Assembly: GCA_023435435.1 (NCBI GenBank)
Contig: JAEYRW010000101.1
Location: 1-8,415 of the forward strand
Length of the DNA stretch: 8,415 bases
Direction of reading: 5' to 3'
From: Bacillota bacterium
Lineage (GTDB): Bacteria > Bacillota > Clostridia > Christensenellales > Aristaeellaceae
A program made the translations under genes and the position numbers. How positions within the stretch are numbered: position 1 is the first letter of the stretch; each line of letters starts with the position of its first letter. Shown piece after piece: positions 1 through 6,282 of this stretch. The notes under the pieces were generated by a model, which was given only the letters and a program-made list of their open reading frames with translations, searched no databases and was not told the origin of the DNA.

Positions 1-68
1 CGGTGGGCGCGCCGCTTTCGTTCATCGCCCTGCGGCTTACGCCGCGCCTTCCGGCGGAGGGCGCGTGA
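1..68 (+). CDS. C-terminal tail of an unidentified protein (partial, 5' end outside window)
   Basis: Reading from base 3, an open frame runs to a TGA at 66-68 and encodes about 21 residues. The first part is hydrophobic (roughly PLSFIALRL) and the end is charged and small (PRLPAEGA). This could be the last membrane segment and cytoplasmic tail of a transporter, but that is only inference from hydrophobicity. It lies 27 nt upstream of the next plus-strand gene, so the two may be co-transcribed. The fragment is too short to assign a family, and the frame itself is the best of three rather than proven. Confidence 0.35.
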   Translation, partial: VGAPLSFIALRLTPRLPAEGA

Positions 69-95
69 CGGGAGACGCAACCAGAGGATATGGAA

Positions 96-470
96 ATGAG
101 TCAACGGACAAGGGAAGAGCGAGAAAAAGCGCTGCGCCCCATCGTCTCGCTCATCGGCAAGTCGGAAAAGGCGCAGCGAAAGCTCGAGCCGGGAATGTGG
201 CAGTACGCGATGCTGCAGGACAATCTCAAGGCGCTGCGCGTCGCGTCGGCATTGATGGTCGGGGAAGCGCATGATCCGCCGCGCTATGCCCGGGAGGACC
301 TGCGGGAAGCGCTGCAGGCGCTTGCCATGATGCTCGTGCGGAGCGAAAAGGCCCGGTTGAAATTCCCGCCGGAAACCGCGCAGCATACGCTGCTTGTCAA
401 CCGGATCGAGGCGTTGCGCGTTGCCCGGGAAACGGTGGACGAGGCACTGGATGCCTACGGCAGCCCGTAA
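96..470 (+). CDS. Small duplicated hypothetical protein with two SEKA...ALRVA repeats
   Basis: Encodes 124 residues, soluble, highly charged and probably all-helical. I chose the ATG at 96 rather than the one at 90 because the AGAGG at 83-87 lies 8 nt before ATG96 but only 2 nt before ATG90. The protein is an internal duplication: residues 12-50 and 72-110 align without a gap (15 identities in 39 positions that I counted), with SEKA at 23-26 and 83-86 and ALRVA at 46-50 and 106-110, a period of exactly 60 residues. No signal peptide, membrane segment or catalytic motif is visible. It is convergent with the cobalamin operon (20-nt gap) and need not be related to it. I do not recognise a named family and assign no function. 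Confidence 0.8.
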   Translation: MSQRTREEREKALRPIVSLIGKSEKAQRKLEPGMWQYAMLQDNLKALRVASALMVGEAHDPPRYAREDLREALQALAMMLVRSEKARLKFPPETAQHTLLVNRIEALRVARETVDEALDAYGSP

Positions 471-490
471 AGCGCGCAATTCCATTCAGA

Positions 491-1258
491 TTACGGGACC
501 GAGGTCCACTTTTCAAGCGATTCCCGCATGAACGCCGCGACGTCCATTCCATAGACGTCCGCGAGGAACGCGCGCGTCGCGACTTCCGCGAATTTTCCGC
601 GCCCGCACACCCGCCCATCTTTCATAAAGAGCACTTCCTCGCTCAGCCGCAGCGCGAGGTTCACGTCGTGAAACACGCCGATGACCGCGTGCTTCCCGTC
701 CGCCGTCCATTCGTGCAGCGCGTCGATCAGTTCAATCTGGTGCTTGACGTCCAGATGGTTCGTCGGCTCGTCCAGCAGGATCAGATCCGGCTCCTGGGCA
801 AGGGCCTGGGCGAGGAATACCCGCTGTCTCTGCCCGCCAGACAGCCTGTCGATCTGCTTTTCGCGCAGCGCCCACAGGCCCGTCTTTTCAAGGCAGCGCC
901 GAACCGCATCACGGTCGCGGACGCCGACCTGCCCCACGAGGGAGCGGCGCATGTGCTGGTACCGGCCGAGCATCACCGTCTCATAAACGGAATAGGGGAA
1001 GTAGAGCGTCGTGATCTGGCTCATCACGGCGATTTTTTTCGCGATTTCCCGCCGCCGCATGCCGGAGAGCGGCTTTCCGTCGATGAGAATTTCGCCCGCG
1101 GCCGGGATGATGCCCGCCATGGCGCGCAAAAGTGTGGTCTTTCCGCAACCGTTGGGCCCCAGCAGACAGTAGTTTTTCCCGGACGCGAATTCGGCGGAGA
1201 CGTCGTAGATGACGTCCATGCCGTTGTAGCCCGCGCGCACATTGCGGAGCGTCAGCAT
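491..1258 (-). CDS. btuD: Cobalamin/corrinoid ABC importer ATP-binding protein (BtuD type)
   Basis: ATPase of 255 residues that powers the BtuCDF-type importer from the cytoplasmic face of the membrane. All nucleotide-binding motifs are intact: Walker A GPNGCGKTT at 34-42, Q-loop glutamine about 81, ABC signature LSGGQ at 139-143, Walker B LILLDE at 159-164 with the catalytic glutamate 164, D-loop region NHLD 167-170, and H-loop histidine 197. Length and motifs fit the FecE/FhuC/BtuD group of iron-chelate and cobalamin ATPases; sequence alone does not separate heme, siderophore and corrinoid substrates. The corrinoid call rests on its place as the last gene of a riboswitch-controlled cobalamin operon. 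Its ATG overlaps the end of btuC by 7 nt and is preceded by a GGAGGGAGG-like ribosome site. It is the operon's terminal gene. Confidence 0.9.
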   Translation of the reverse strand: MLTLRNVRAGYNGMDVIYDVSAEFASGKNYCLLGPNGCGKTTLLRAMAGIIPAAGEILIDGKPLSGMRRREIAKKIAVMSQITTLYFPYSVYETVMLGRYQHMRRSLVGQVGVRDRDAVRRCLEKTGLWALREKQIDRLSGGQRQRVFLAQALAQEPDLILLDEPTNHLDVKHQIELIDALHEWTADGKHAVIGVFHDVNLALRLSEEVLFMKDGRVCGRGKFAEVATRAFLADVYGMDVAAFMRESLEKWTSVP

Positions 1259-2256
1259 TTCTCGGCCTCCCTCCGCCTGCGGAAGTACACGTATGTGAAA
1301 AAAGGCGCGCCGATGATGGCCGTCACCGCGCCCACGGGCAGCTCGTGGGGTGAGAGGATGGTGCGCGAGATGAGGTCCGCGACGGCCATAAAACCGCCCC
1401 CGAACACCGCGCTCATGGGAACGGCCAACGCGTGGCGGGAACCGAAAATCCGCCGGACCACGTGGGGGGCGATGAGGTCGATAAACCCGATGACCCCGAC
1501 AAAGGGCACCGCGGTACCGGTGAGCAGCGTCGAAAGCCCGATGAGCAACAGCTTTTCGCGTTTGAGATCGACCCCCGCGGACAGCGCCTGTTCCTCGCCA
1601 AAGGTCATGAGGTCCATCTCCCGGGCGTGCAGGGTGAGCACGACGATGCCGAGCGCCACCACCGGGGCGAGGATGGCGCAGCTCGAGAATTTTTGCCCGG
1701 AAAACGAGCCCATCTGCCAGAAGACCAGCTCCTTCAGATGTTCCGCGGAGAGCGCGGTCACCACGGTGAGCATGGCGCTCACAAACAGGGAGATCACCAT
1801 GCCCGTCAGGATGATCGTCTGGTTTTCCAGGGAGCCGTCCAGCCGCCGGGTGATCCCCATGGCGGCGAGCACCGTTCCCAGTCCGCCCAGAAAGCCCATG
1901 AGCGGGAGGGTGTACGCGCCCACCAGGGGGATGGAAAATCCCGTCAGCATGACCATGGCCGCGAAAAGCGACGCGCCGGAGGACACCCCCAGGGTGTAGG
2001 ACGACGCCAGGGGATTGCGGAGCACGGACTGCATCACCGTGCCGCTCACCGCCAGCGCCCCGCCGGTCAAAAAGGCCATTGTGACCCGGGGCAGTCGGAT
2101 CGACAGCAAAATCGACGCCTTCACGCCGGTAAGCCGCCCGGCGAGGATCGAGACGATTTCACCGGGCGAAATGCGCACACTGCCCACCCCGACCGCCAGA
2201 AGAAGGCAGGCGAGACAGGCAAGGCAGCAGAGCGCGATTTTAAGGGAGGTCTTCAT
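1252..2256 (-). CDS. btuC: Cobalamin/corrinoid ABC importer permease (FecCD family, BtuC type)
   Basis: Inner-membrane permease of 334 residues, the usual FecCD length, with many hydrophobic segments; the family normally has ten. Family landmarks are visible: RLPR at 54-57 leading into a glycine-rich helix, the NPLASSYTLGVSSGA block at 81-95, the cytoplasmic coupling region FVGVIGFIDLIAPHVVRR at 252-269 that contacts the ATPase, and the C-terminal ELPVGAVTAIIGAPFF at 305-320. The first 20 or so residues form the first membrane helix. It would act as a homodimer with two BtuD subunits and receive substrate from BtuF. The start follows the btuF stop by 3 nt with only a weak ribosome site, which suggests translational coupling. 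Substrate specificity is inferred from the operon, because FecCD permeases for siderophores look the same. Confidence 0.92.
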   Translation of the reverse strand: MKTSLKIALCCLACLACLLLAVGVGSVRISPGEIVSILAGRLTGVKASILLSIRLPRVTMAFLTGGALAVSGTVMQSVLRNPLASSYTLGVSSGASLFAAMVMLTGFSIPLVGAYTLPLMGFLGGLGTVLAAMGITRRLDGSLENQTIILTGMVISLFVSAMLTVVTALSAEHLKELVFWQMGSFSGQKFSSCAILAPVVALGIVVLTLHAREMDLMTFGEEQALSAGVDLKREKLLLIGLSTLLTGTAVPFVGVIGFIDLIAPHVVRRIFGSRHALAVPMSAVFGGGFMAVADLISRTILSPHELPVGAVTAIIGAPFFTYVYFRRRREAEKC

Positions 2257-2259
2257 TCG

Positions 2260-3159
2260 CTATTCGGTGATGTCCGCGTATGCCTCGGGATAGACCGCCT
2301 TGGCCATTTCAACCAGCGCATCGACGATGTTCTGGTTGGCGAGGGAAGCGGCGGCGTTGTCAATAGCGTAAACAGCCCCGTTCATGACGGCGGTGACGCT
2401 CTCCCAGCCGGGCCGGGCGAGAATTTCGGCCACCGGGTCGTCGATGTAGTTGACGGACGTCAGGATTACGTCGGGATTGGCGGCGATGGCGGCCTCCTCG
2501 GTGACGGAAATCCAGCTTTCCTGGTCGCCCATGACATTGGTCGCGCCGATGAGGGAGATCATCTCGTCGAGAAATGTGCCCGTGCCGAAGGAATAGAGGT
2601 AGGGGAGCGCGCCGATTTCAAAGAACACGCTCTTTTTCTCGGTGATGGTTGCGCCGATGGCGGCGATCTCGTCGATCTTCGCCTGCATTGCGTCAACCAT
2701 CGCCTGTCCCTCGGCATCCATTCCAAACACGGAGGCGACAAAGAGGATGTCCTGCTCCACCGCTTCGATGGAACCGCTGGAGGGGACGACCGCCACGCAT
2801 ACGCCCATGTCGATGAGCGGCTGATAGGGGTTGTCACCTTCGACGAAGGACATGGAGGTGACAATTACCAGATCCGGTTCCAGCGCGGCGATCTGCTCGG
2901 CGTCGGGCGCCATCATGTCGAACTGCGGAAGGGAGGCCATGGCCGGTACGTAGTAGGGGGAGTAGGTGTCGCACGCGATGACGCGGTCGAGAAGGCCCAG
3001 GTCATCCAGCATCTGGGAGACTGCGCTGTTCATGCAGACGACCTTCATGGGATTCTCGGGCAGTGTGATCTCGTTGCCCGCGCGGTCTGTGGTCGCCTCC
3101 GCGCACGCGAAGGGAATGGCCAGTGCCAGGATGAGAAGAAGGGTCAGAAGCTTTTTCAT
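2260..3159 (-). CDS. btuF: Cobalamin/corrinoid-binding protein of ABC importer (BtuF type)
   Basis: Extracytoplasmic substrate-binding protein of 299 residues. A signal peptide is clear: MKK followed by a hydrophobic run to about residue 18. An AxA-type cleavage site, ACA before E21, is the best exit point; cysteine 19 is present but the preceding PFA is not a good lipobox. The mature part has the features of class-III (TroA/BtuF/FepB-like) binding proteins: an N-terminal lobe with EPDLVIVTS at 94-102, a likely long linking helix around 151-168, and a C-terminal lobe with FGTGTFLDEMISLIGATN at 191-208, PDVILTS at 229-235 and a GAVYAID strand at 261-267. An AAGGAG ribosome site lies 8 nt before the ATG. 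Corrinoid binding is inferred from the operon; a siderophore or heme binder would look similar. Confidence 0.88.
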   Translation of the reverse strand: MKKLLTLLLILALAIPFACAEATTDRAGNEITLPENPMKVVCMNSAVSQMLDDLGLLDRVIACDTYSPYYVPAMASLPQFDMMAPDAEQIAALEPDLVIVTSMSFVEGDNPYQPLIDMGVCVAVVPSSGSIEAVEQDILFVASVFGMDAEGQAMVDAMQAKIDEIAAIGATITEKKSVFFEIGALPYLYSFGTGTFLDEMISLIGATNVMGDQESWISVTEEAAIAANPDVILTSVNYIDDPVAEILARPGWESVTAVMNGAVYAIDNAAASLANQNIVDALVEMAKAVYPEAYADITE

Positions 3160-3191
3160 GGTGGTTTCTCCTTTTTTATCTTCGACGTCCG

Positions 3192-3207
3192 TCCCCGGAC
3201 GCGGGGA
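3192..3207 (-). other. Small GC stem-loop between btuR and btuF
   Basis: A perfect 6-bp stem (TCCCCG / CGGGGA) with a 4-nt loop (CGTC on the transcript) begins immediately after the btuR stop codon. It is the only sizeable gap inside the operon (48 nt). No U tract follows, so it is not a standard intrinsic terminator; it could limit mRNA decay or mark a processing point between the assembly genes and the uptake genes. The structure is seen by complementarity; the role is a guess. Confidence 0.45.
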
Positions 3208-3732
3208 TCAATGCTCGATGCCCTTGCGGGCGTTCAGTCCCTTTTCACGGTAATAGTGCCTGATCTCGCGCATTTCGGTCATGAGGTCGGCGAGTTTTTC
3301 GGCGCAGTCGGGCGCGCCGCGGCCGGTGAACAAAAGCTCCACCGAACCGGGCCGCGCCTCCGCGCAGGCCCGCCAATCCACCTCCGAGATGAGCCCGAGA
3401 AGACAGGCGACGTTGATCTCGTCCGCGATGACGACGTCGTATTCACCGGATGCCATTGCAGCGCGAATCCGCTGAAGTCCCGCCTGCGCGCACGTCCGGT
3501 CGTCCGCCGTCTCGGCGCGGCCCAGGAGCATGCCGTTCCCCGTGCCGAACTGCTCGACGCAAACCCCCGGCAGCGATTTGAGAACGCCGATCTCCGAATA
3601 GGCGTCGTCCTTGATGAACTGCCCGAAAAATACGCGCAGTCCCGCGCCGGACGCCCGCACGGCGAGCCCGATGGCCGCCGTGGTCTTGCCCTTGCCGTTT
3701 CCCGTATAGACCTGAAACTGTCCGTTCTTCAA
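3208..3732 (-). CDS. btuR: Corrinoid adenosyltransferase (BtuR/CobO/CobA family)
   Basis: Transfers the adenosyl group of ATP to the cobalt of reduced corrinoids, giving adenosylcobinamide or adenosylcobalamin in the cytoplasm. The 174-residue product has the family signature: an N-terminal QVYTGNGKGKTTAA with P-loop GNGKGKTT at 11-18, DEIN at 104-107, LLFTGRGAP at 133-141, and the typical C-terminus TEMREIRH...KGIEH (152-174). I chose the TTG at 3732 because GGAGG lies 6 nt before it and it places the P-loop at the normal distance from the N-terminus; a longer reading from an upstream ATG at 3798 would add an arginine-rich segment lying wholly within the preceding gene. TTG and the upstream TGA overlap as TTGA, so translation is probably coupled. 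Also called cobA in Salmonella and cobO elsewhere. Confidence 0.93.
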   Translation of the reverse strand: MKNGQFQVYTGNGKGKTTAAIGLAVRASGAGLRVFFGQFIKDDAYSEIGVLKSLPGVCVEQFGTGNGMLLGRAETADDRTCAQAGLQRIRAAMASGEYDVVIADEINVACLLGLISEVDWRACAEARPGSVELLFTGRGAPDCAEKLADLMTEMREIRHYYREKGLNARKGIEH

Positions 3733-4532
3733 TGTGTTCCTCCATGTTTCCGTCGGCAATGCGCGGCGATCGCCTCGCGCGCGGCGTCGTAGCCGCAATC
3801 ATCGATCTCGAAGACGTGCGATTCGATGGGCAGACTTTTGAGCGCCCACAGGTCGATCTCCCTGCGCCTTTGCCAGAATGCGGTCTGCCCGGCGGTGGGC
3901 GTCGTCTGGCCCCGGTTCAGCCTTGCCCGCGTCAATTGCCCGGCCACATCCCCGGCGGACAGATAAAAAACCATCGGATCGAGGGCGGCGACCGCTTGCG
4001 CCAGCGCGCCCACATGCGCCGCGATCTGCGCCCGGGAGGCGTCATAATTGCGCATCAGGTCGTTGATTTGGTGGTGCAGCAGCGATCCGTCAAAAATGAG
4101 TGTGCCCTCTGCCCGCGTCTCGGTGGACACGAACCGCTTCCAGAGATTCAGAAACACGTTCGTGTATTCCGGCAGGGGCAACGGGTTTGATGGATGATAG
4201 CAGAATTCGTGCTCCTTCAGAAGCTGATACAGAGCATCCGGAAAACGCGCCTCTTCCGCCGCATTCTGATACCGGACGAGTTCGTAATCCGCTTCCGGCA
4301 TGCTCCTTTTGCGCAGCTCATCCGCCCAATCGGGATGCGCGCGCAGCATTTCCCCAAACCGGGCGCGCGTGAGGTATGCGGTTTGAAACAAATCCAGAGG
4401 GCTTTCCGGATCGCCCTCGAGAAAGCAGCGCGCCGGATGCCCAAGTCCGCGCAGCCTTTCAAGCAGGGCGGTCGAAAGGGTGGATTTGCCGACGCCGGAG
4501 ACGCCTTCCATAAAAATCAGACGCGCCGCCAT
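3729..4532 (-). CDS. P-loop kinase-like NTPase of unknown substrate within the cobalamin operon
   Basis: Encodes 267 residues, soluble. The N-terminus is a clear Walker A motif, EGVSGVGKST (9-18), of the kind found in nucleoside/nucleotide kinase-like P-loop proteins. Other visible marks are LEGDPESPLD at 38-47, a hydrophobic strand ending in FDGSLLHHQIND at 147-158 that may play the Walker B role, and a basic stretch (TRARLNRG, 201-208) that could serve as a lid or phosphate-binding arginine region. I do not recognise a characterised cobalamin enzyme: it is not CobU, CblS, PduX or a GHMP kinase by motif. It abuts the cobC stop with no gap and lacks a strong ribosome site of its own, then overlaps btuR by 4 nt, so it is a true operon member. 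A role in corrinoid or nucleoside phosphorylation is speculation from position. Confidence 0.82.
   Translation of the reverse strand: MAARLIFMEGVSGVGKSTLSTALLERLRGLGHPARCFLEGDPESPLDLFQTAYLTRARFGEMLRAHPDWADELRKRSMPEADYELVRYQNAAEEARFPDALYQLLKEHEFCYHPSNPLPLPEYTNVFLNLWKRFVSTETRAEGTLIFDGSLLHHQINDLMRNYDASRAQIAAHVGALAQAVAALDPMVFYLSAGDVAGQLTRARLNRGQTTPTAGQTAFWQRRREIDLWALKSLPIESHVFEIDDCGYDAAREAIAAHCRRKHGGTH
3739..3743 (-). promoter_or_regulatory. Ribosome binding site that fixes the TTG start of btuR
   Basis: GGAGG on the transcript, 6 nt before the TTG codon. It lies inside the 3' end of the preceding kinase-like gene. No comparable site precedes the far upstream ATG, so this supports the rare TTG start. 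Confidence 0.75.
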
Positions 4533-5126
4533 TTATTCGGCACCGTTCGCCGCCCCCGGAACGATCCGGTAGGCAAGCGGCCTTCCGTCCGCAAATTCAA
4601 GCGCATATCCGTGCCCGTACCGGGGTTGCCATTCATAGAAATTTCGGGCTTCCGCCGGGAACGCCCGCGCCATGAGGTTCGCGATCACGCCCCCGTGGGT
4701 GACGATCAGACAATCCCGATCCGCCGCGACCAGCGCGTCAAACGCCGCGAAGACGCGCGCGCGGAACGCGTTGGCACTCTCACCGCCCGGGCAGACGAAG
4801 TCGCCCTTTACGTCCGTAATCCAGAGGAGGTATGCCGCGTCCTGCTTCATTTCCTCGTAGCTGCGCATTTCAAACGCGCCGAAGTTCATCTCGGCCAGCG
4901 CGGGAACCTCGCCGTGAGGCATTGTTCCGTAGAGCGCGTGCAGCGTTTCGTTTGTCCTGCGCATCCCGCTCGTCAGAAGCTTAAGTCCCTCGGGGGCCGG
5001 ATAGCCCCGCAAATCCTTCAATTCCGAAAGCCCGCCCGCGCTCAGGGGTTCGTCCGTCGCGCCGCAGTAAAGTTTTTTTTCGTTCGCGGCCGTGCGACCG
5101 TGCCGGATGAGGTAAATGACCCTCAT
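4533..5126 (-). CDS. cobC: Alpha-ribazole phosphatase, histidine phosphatase family (CobC)
   Basis: Removes the 5'-phosphate of alpha-ribazole phosphate or of adenosylcobalamin phosphate in the last steps of nucleotide-loop assembly. The 197-residue protein has the histidine phosphatase signature: LIRHGRT with nucleophile His9, a TSGMRRTNET block (52-61) in place of the usual SPLxRCxxT, an acidic EMNFGAFE segment (79-86) that supplies the proton donor, PGGES at 113-117, and the second catalytic histidine in VTHGGVI (144). Histidine phosphatases have many substrates, so the CobC call depends on its place among cobU, cobS and cobT. Its ATG overlaps the stop of the preceding gene as ATGA, with AGGTG as a modest ribosome site. 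Confidence 0.9.
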   Translation of the reverse strand: MRVIYLIRHGRTAANEKKLYCGATDEPLSAGGLSELKDLRGYPAPEGLKLLTSGMRRTNETLHALYGTMPHGEVPALAEMNFGAFEMRSYEEMKQDAAYLLWITDVKGDFVCPGGESANAFRARVFAAFDALVAADRDCLIVTHGGVIANLMARAFPAEARNFYEWQPRYGHGYALEFADGRPLAYRIVPGAANGAE

Positions 5127-5497
5127 TTAATCACCTGTCCGATTCCGCAGAACACCCGGCGAACGCGCGCCGCTTCGCCCGCCAGGTACGCAAGCAGCCG
5201 CCCCGTCTCCTCGCGCCATGCGCGCATCTCAGGGTCGATGGGAACGACCCCGGAGGAGATGTCGTCCGCGATGAAGACACAGTGCGCCCATTCGCCCCTG
5301 CGCCGGCTGAAAAAGTCCTGCGCGGAGCGGTTTTCCCGCAGGCATTTGAGGACAAAGCGTTCGATGTGTTCGACGACATCCGCCGAAAAGTCCGGGTCCG
5401 CGCCGTCCTGCGCGCAGGAAAAACACGCGCCGAACGCATTGATGCGGCGCGCGTACGCCAGCTTTCCCTGGTACGCCCCGCCGATGATCAGTTCCAT
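5123..5497 (-). CDS. Short CobU-like protein (degenerate P-loop, intact CobU C-terminal motif)
   Basis: Encodes 124 residues, much shorter than the roughly 180 of CobU. The N-terminus MELIIGGAYQGKLAYA resembles the CobU opening (GGARSGKS in Salmonella), but leucine follows the P-loop lysine where Ser/Thr is expected. The middle of CobU, including the guanylylated histidine region, is absent. The C-terminus matches CobU well: DISSGVVPIDPEMRAWREETGR (79-100, same pattern as NEVGxGIVP...FRDxxGR) and CGIGQVIK at the end. The start is set by AAGGAGG at 5503-5509, 5 nt before the ATG; this site overlaps the cobS stop. A longer in-frame reading to 6220 lies over cobS and is spurious. It may be an accessory partner of the full CobU or a corrinoid-binding remnant; catalysis of the full CobU cycle alone is unlikely. 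Confidence 0.85.
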   Translation of the reverse strand: MELIIGGAYQGKLAYARRINAFGACFSCAQDGADPDFSADVVEHIERFVLKCLRENRSAQDFFSRRRGEWAHCVFIADDISSGVVPIDPEMRAWREETGRLLAYLAGEAARVRRVFCGIGQVIK

Positions 5498-5508
5498 AAA
5501 GACCTCCT

Positions 5509-6282
5509 TCAGACGATTGCCATGGCGATCAATCCGCAAACTTCGCCCACCGAGAGGGCGCACCCGGCCAAATCCCCCGAAAAGCCGCCCATGATTTTGT
5601 GTGCCTGCCGCATGGTCAGCGCATATCCCGCCGCCACCGCGCCGCAGGAGAGCACGCCGTGCCAGCCCGCGAAGACCGAAAAGAGCGCGCACACAGCCGC
5701 GAAGAGAACGCCGGAAACGGCACCGGCATTGTCCGTCCGTCCCGCGTACTCGCTGTGCGCAAGGGGCTTCAGCCGCGAAACGCAGAACGCGGAGCACGCC
5801 CGGGAAACGGCGGGAATGAACAAAAGGGGGAGAAGCCCGCGCCCGTCCGAGAGAATTGACAGCGTCGCGCCGTAGCCCGCCAGCAGCAGGCAGGAAAGCG
5901 CGATCACCGAAAAGGAGCCCGTGTGCGGGTCCTTGAGAATCTCGAGCCGCTTTTCCAGCGGCCGCCACGAAAGAACCGCGTCCGCGGTGTCCATATAGCC
6001 GTCCAGATGGATTCCGCCCGTCAGGAAGATCGGCAAAATCACCAGCGCCGCCGCCGCGAGCGCGGGCGCAACGGAGAGCGCGCGCAGAATCGCACCCGCC
6101 GCCAGCCACAGCCCGCCGAGAATGAGCCCCGCGAGGGGAAGGCAGGCGATCATGAGGGGGCGCAGCGCCTCGTCCCAGGGCCGATAGAGAACCGGGAGCG
6201 CGGTGAACATGCCAAGGCACATGAACAGCGCCTTGATGCCCTTCTGCGCCGCGCCGAGGAAAAGGTAAATGCCCCTTACCAT
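5509..6282 (-). CDS. cobS: Adenosylcobinamide-GDP ribazoletransferase (cobalamin synthase, CobS)
   Basis: Integral membrane enzyme that joins adenosylcobinamide-GDP to alpha-ribazole or its phosphate, releasing GMP. The 257-residue length is usual. Family motifs are plain: the N-terminal ALFMCLGMFTALPV (18-31) corresponding to the common ALQFLTRLPV, the aspartate-rich GGIHLDGYMDTADAV (89-103), KDPHTGSFSVIAL (117-129), GRTDNAG (181-187) and GGFSGDLAG (232-240). Several hydrophobic stretches (about 41-65, 72-90, 126-143, 148-162, 188-207, 240-256) indicate a polytopic protein. The ATG at 6282 overlaps cobU by 7 nt; an upstream extension to 6627 would lie inside cobU and is rejected. Confidence 0.94.
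   Translation of the reverse strand: MVRGIYLFLGAAQKGIKALFMCLGMFTALPVLYRPWDEALRPLMIACLPLAGLILGGLWLAAGAILRALSVAPALAAAALVILPIFLTGGIHLDGYMDTADAVLSWRPLEKRLEILKDPHTGSFSVIALSCLLLAGYGATLSILSDGRGLLPLLFIPAVSRACSAFCVSRLKPLAHSEYAGRTDNAGAVSGVLFAAVCALFSVFAGWHGVLSCGAVAAGYALTMRQAHKIMGGFSGDLAGCALSVGEVCGLIAMAIV

Noticed and set aside
456..469. A TACGG / CCGTA hairpin at the end of the small plus-strand gene
   Set aside because: Only 5 bp, overlapping the stop codon, with no T tract on either strand; too weak to call a terminator.
668..1999. A 443-codon open frame on the plus strand
   Set aside because: Antisense to btuD and btuC; no recognisable domain, and composition typical of a shadow frame.
1432..3792. 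A 786-codon open frame on the plus strand
   Set aside because: It lies antisense to btuC, btuF and btuR, all of which have complete family motifs. Its product is rich in His, Gly, Arg and Asp with low complexity, as expected for an antisense shadow in GC-rich DNA, and no ribosome site or domain is visible.
4194..5594. A 466-codon open frame on the plus strand
   Set aside because: Antisense to the kinase-like gene, cobC and the short CobU-like gene; Arg/Pro-rich with no domain.
5498..6220. A long N-terminal extension of the short CobU-like protein
   Set aside because: The extension is read out of frame through cobS and is Arg/Ala/Gly-rich. The ATG at 5497 has an ideal ribosome site and begins the CobU-like sequence.
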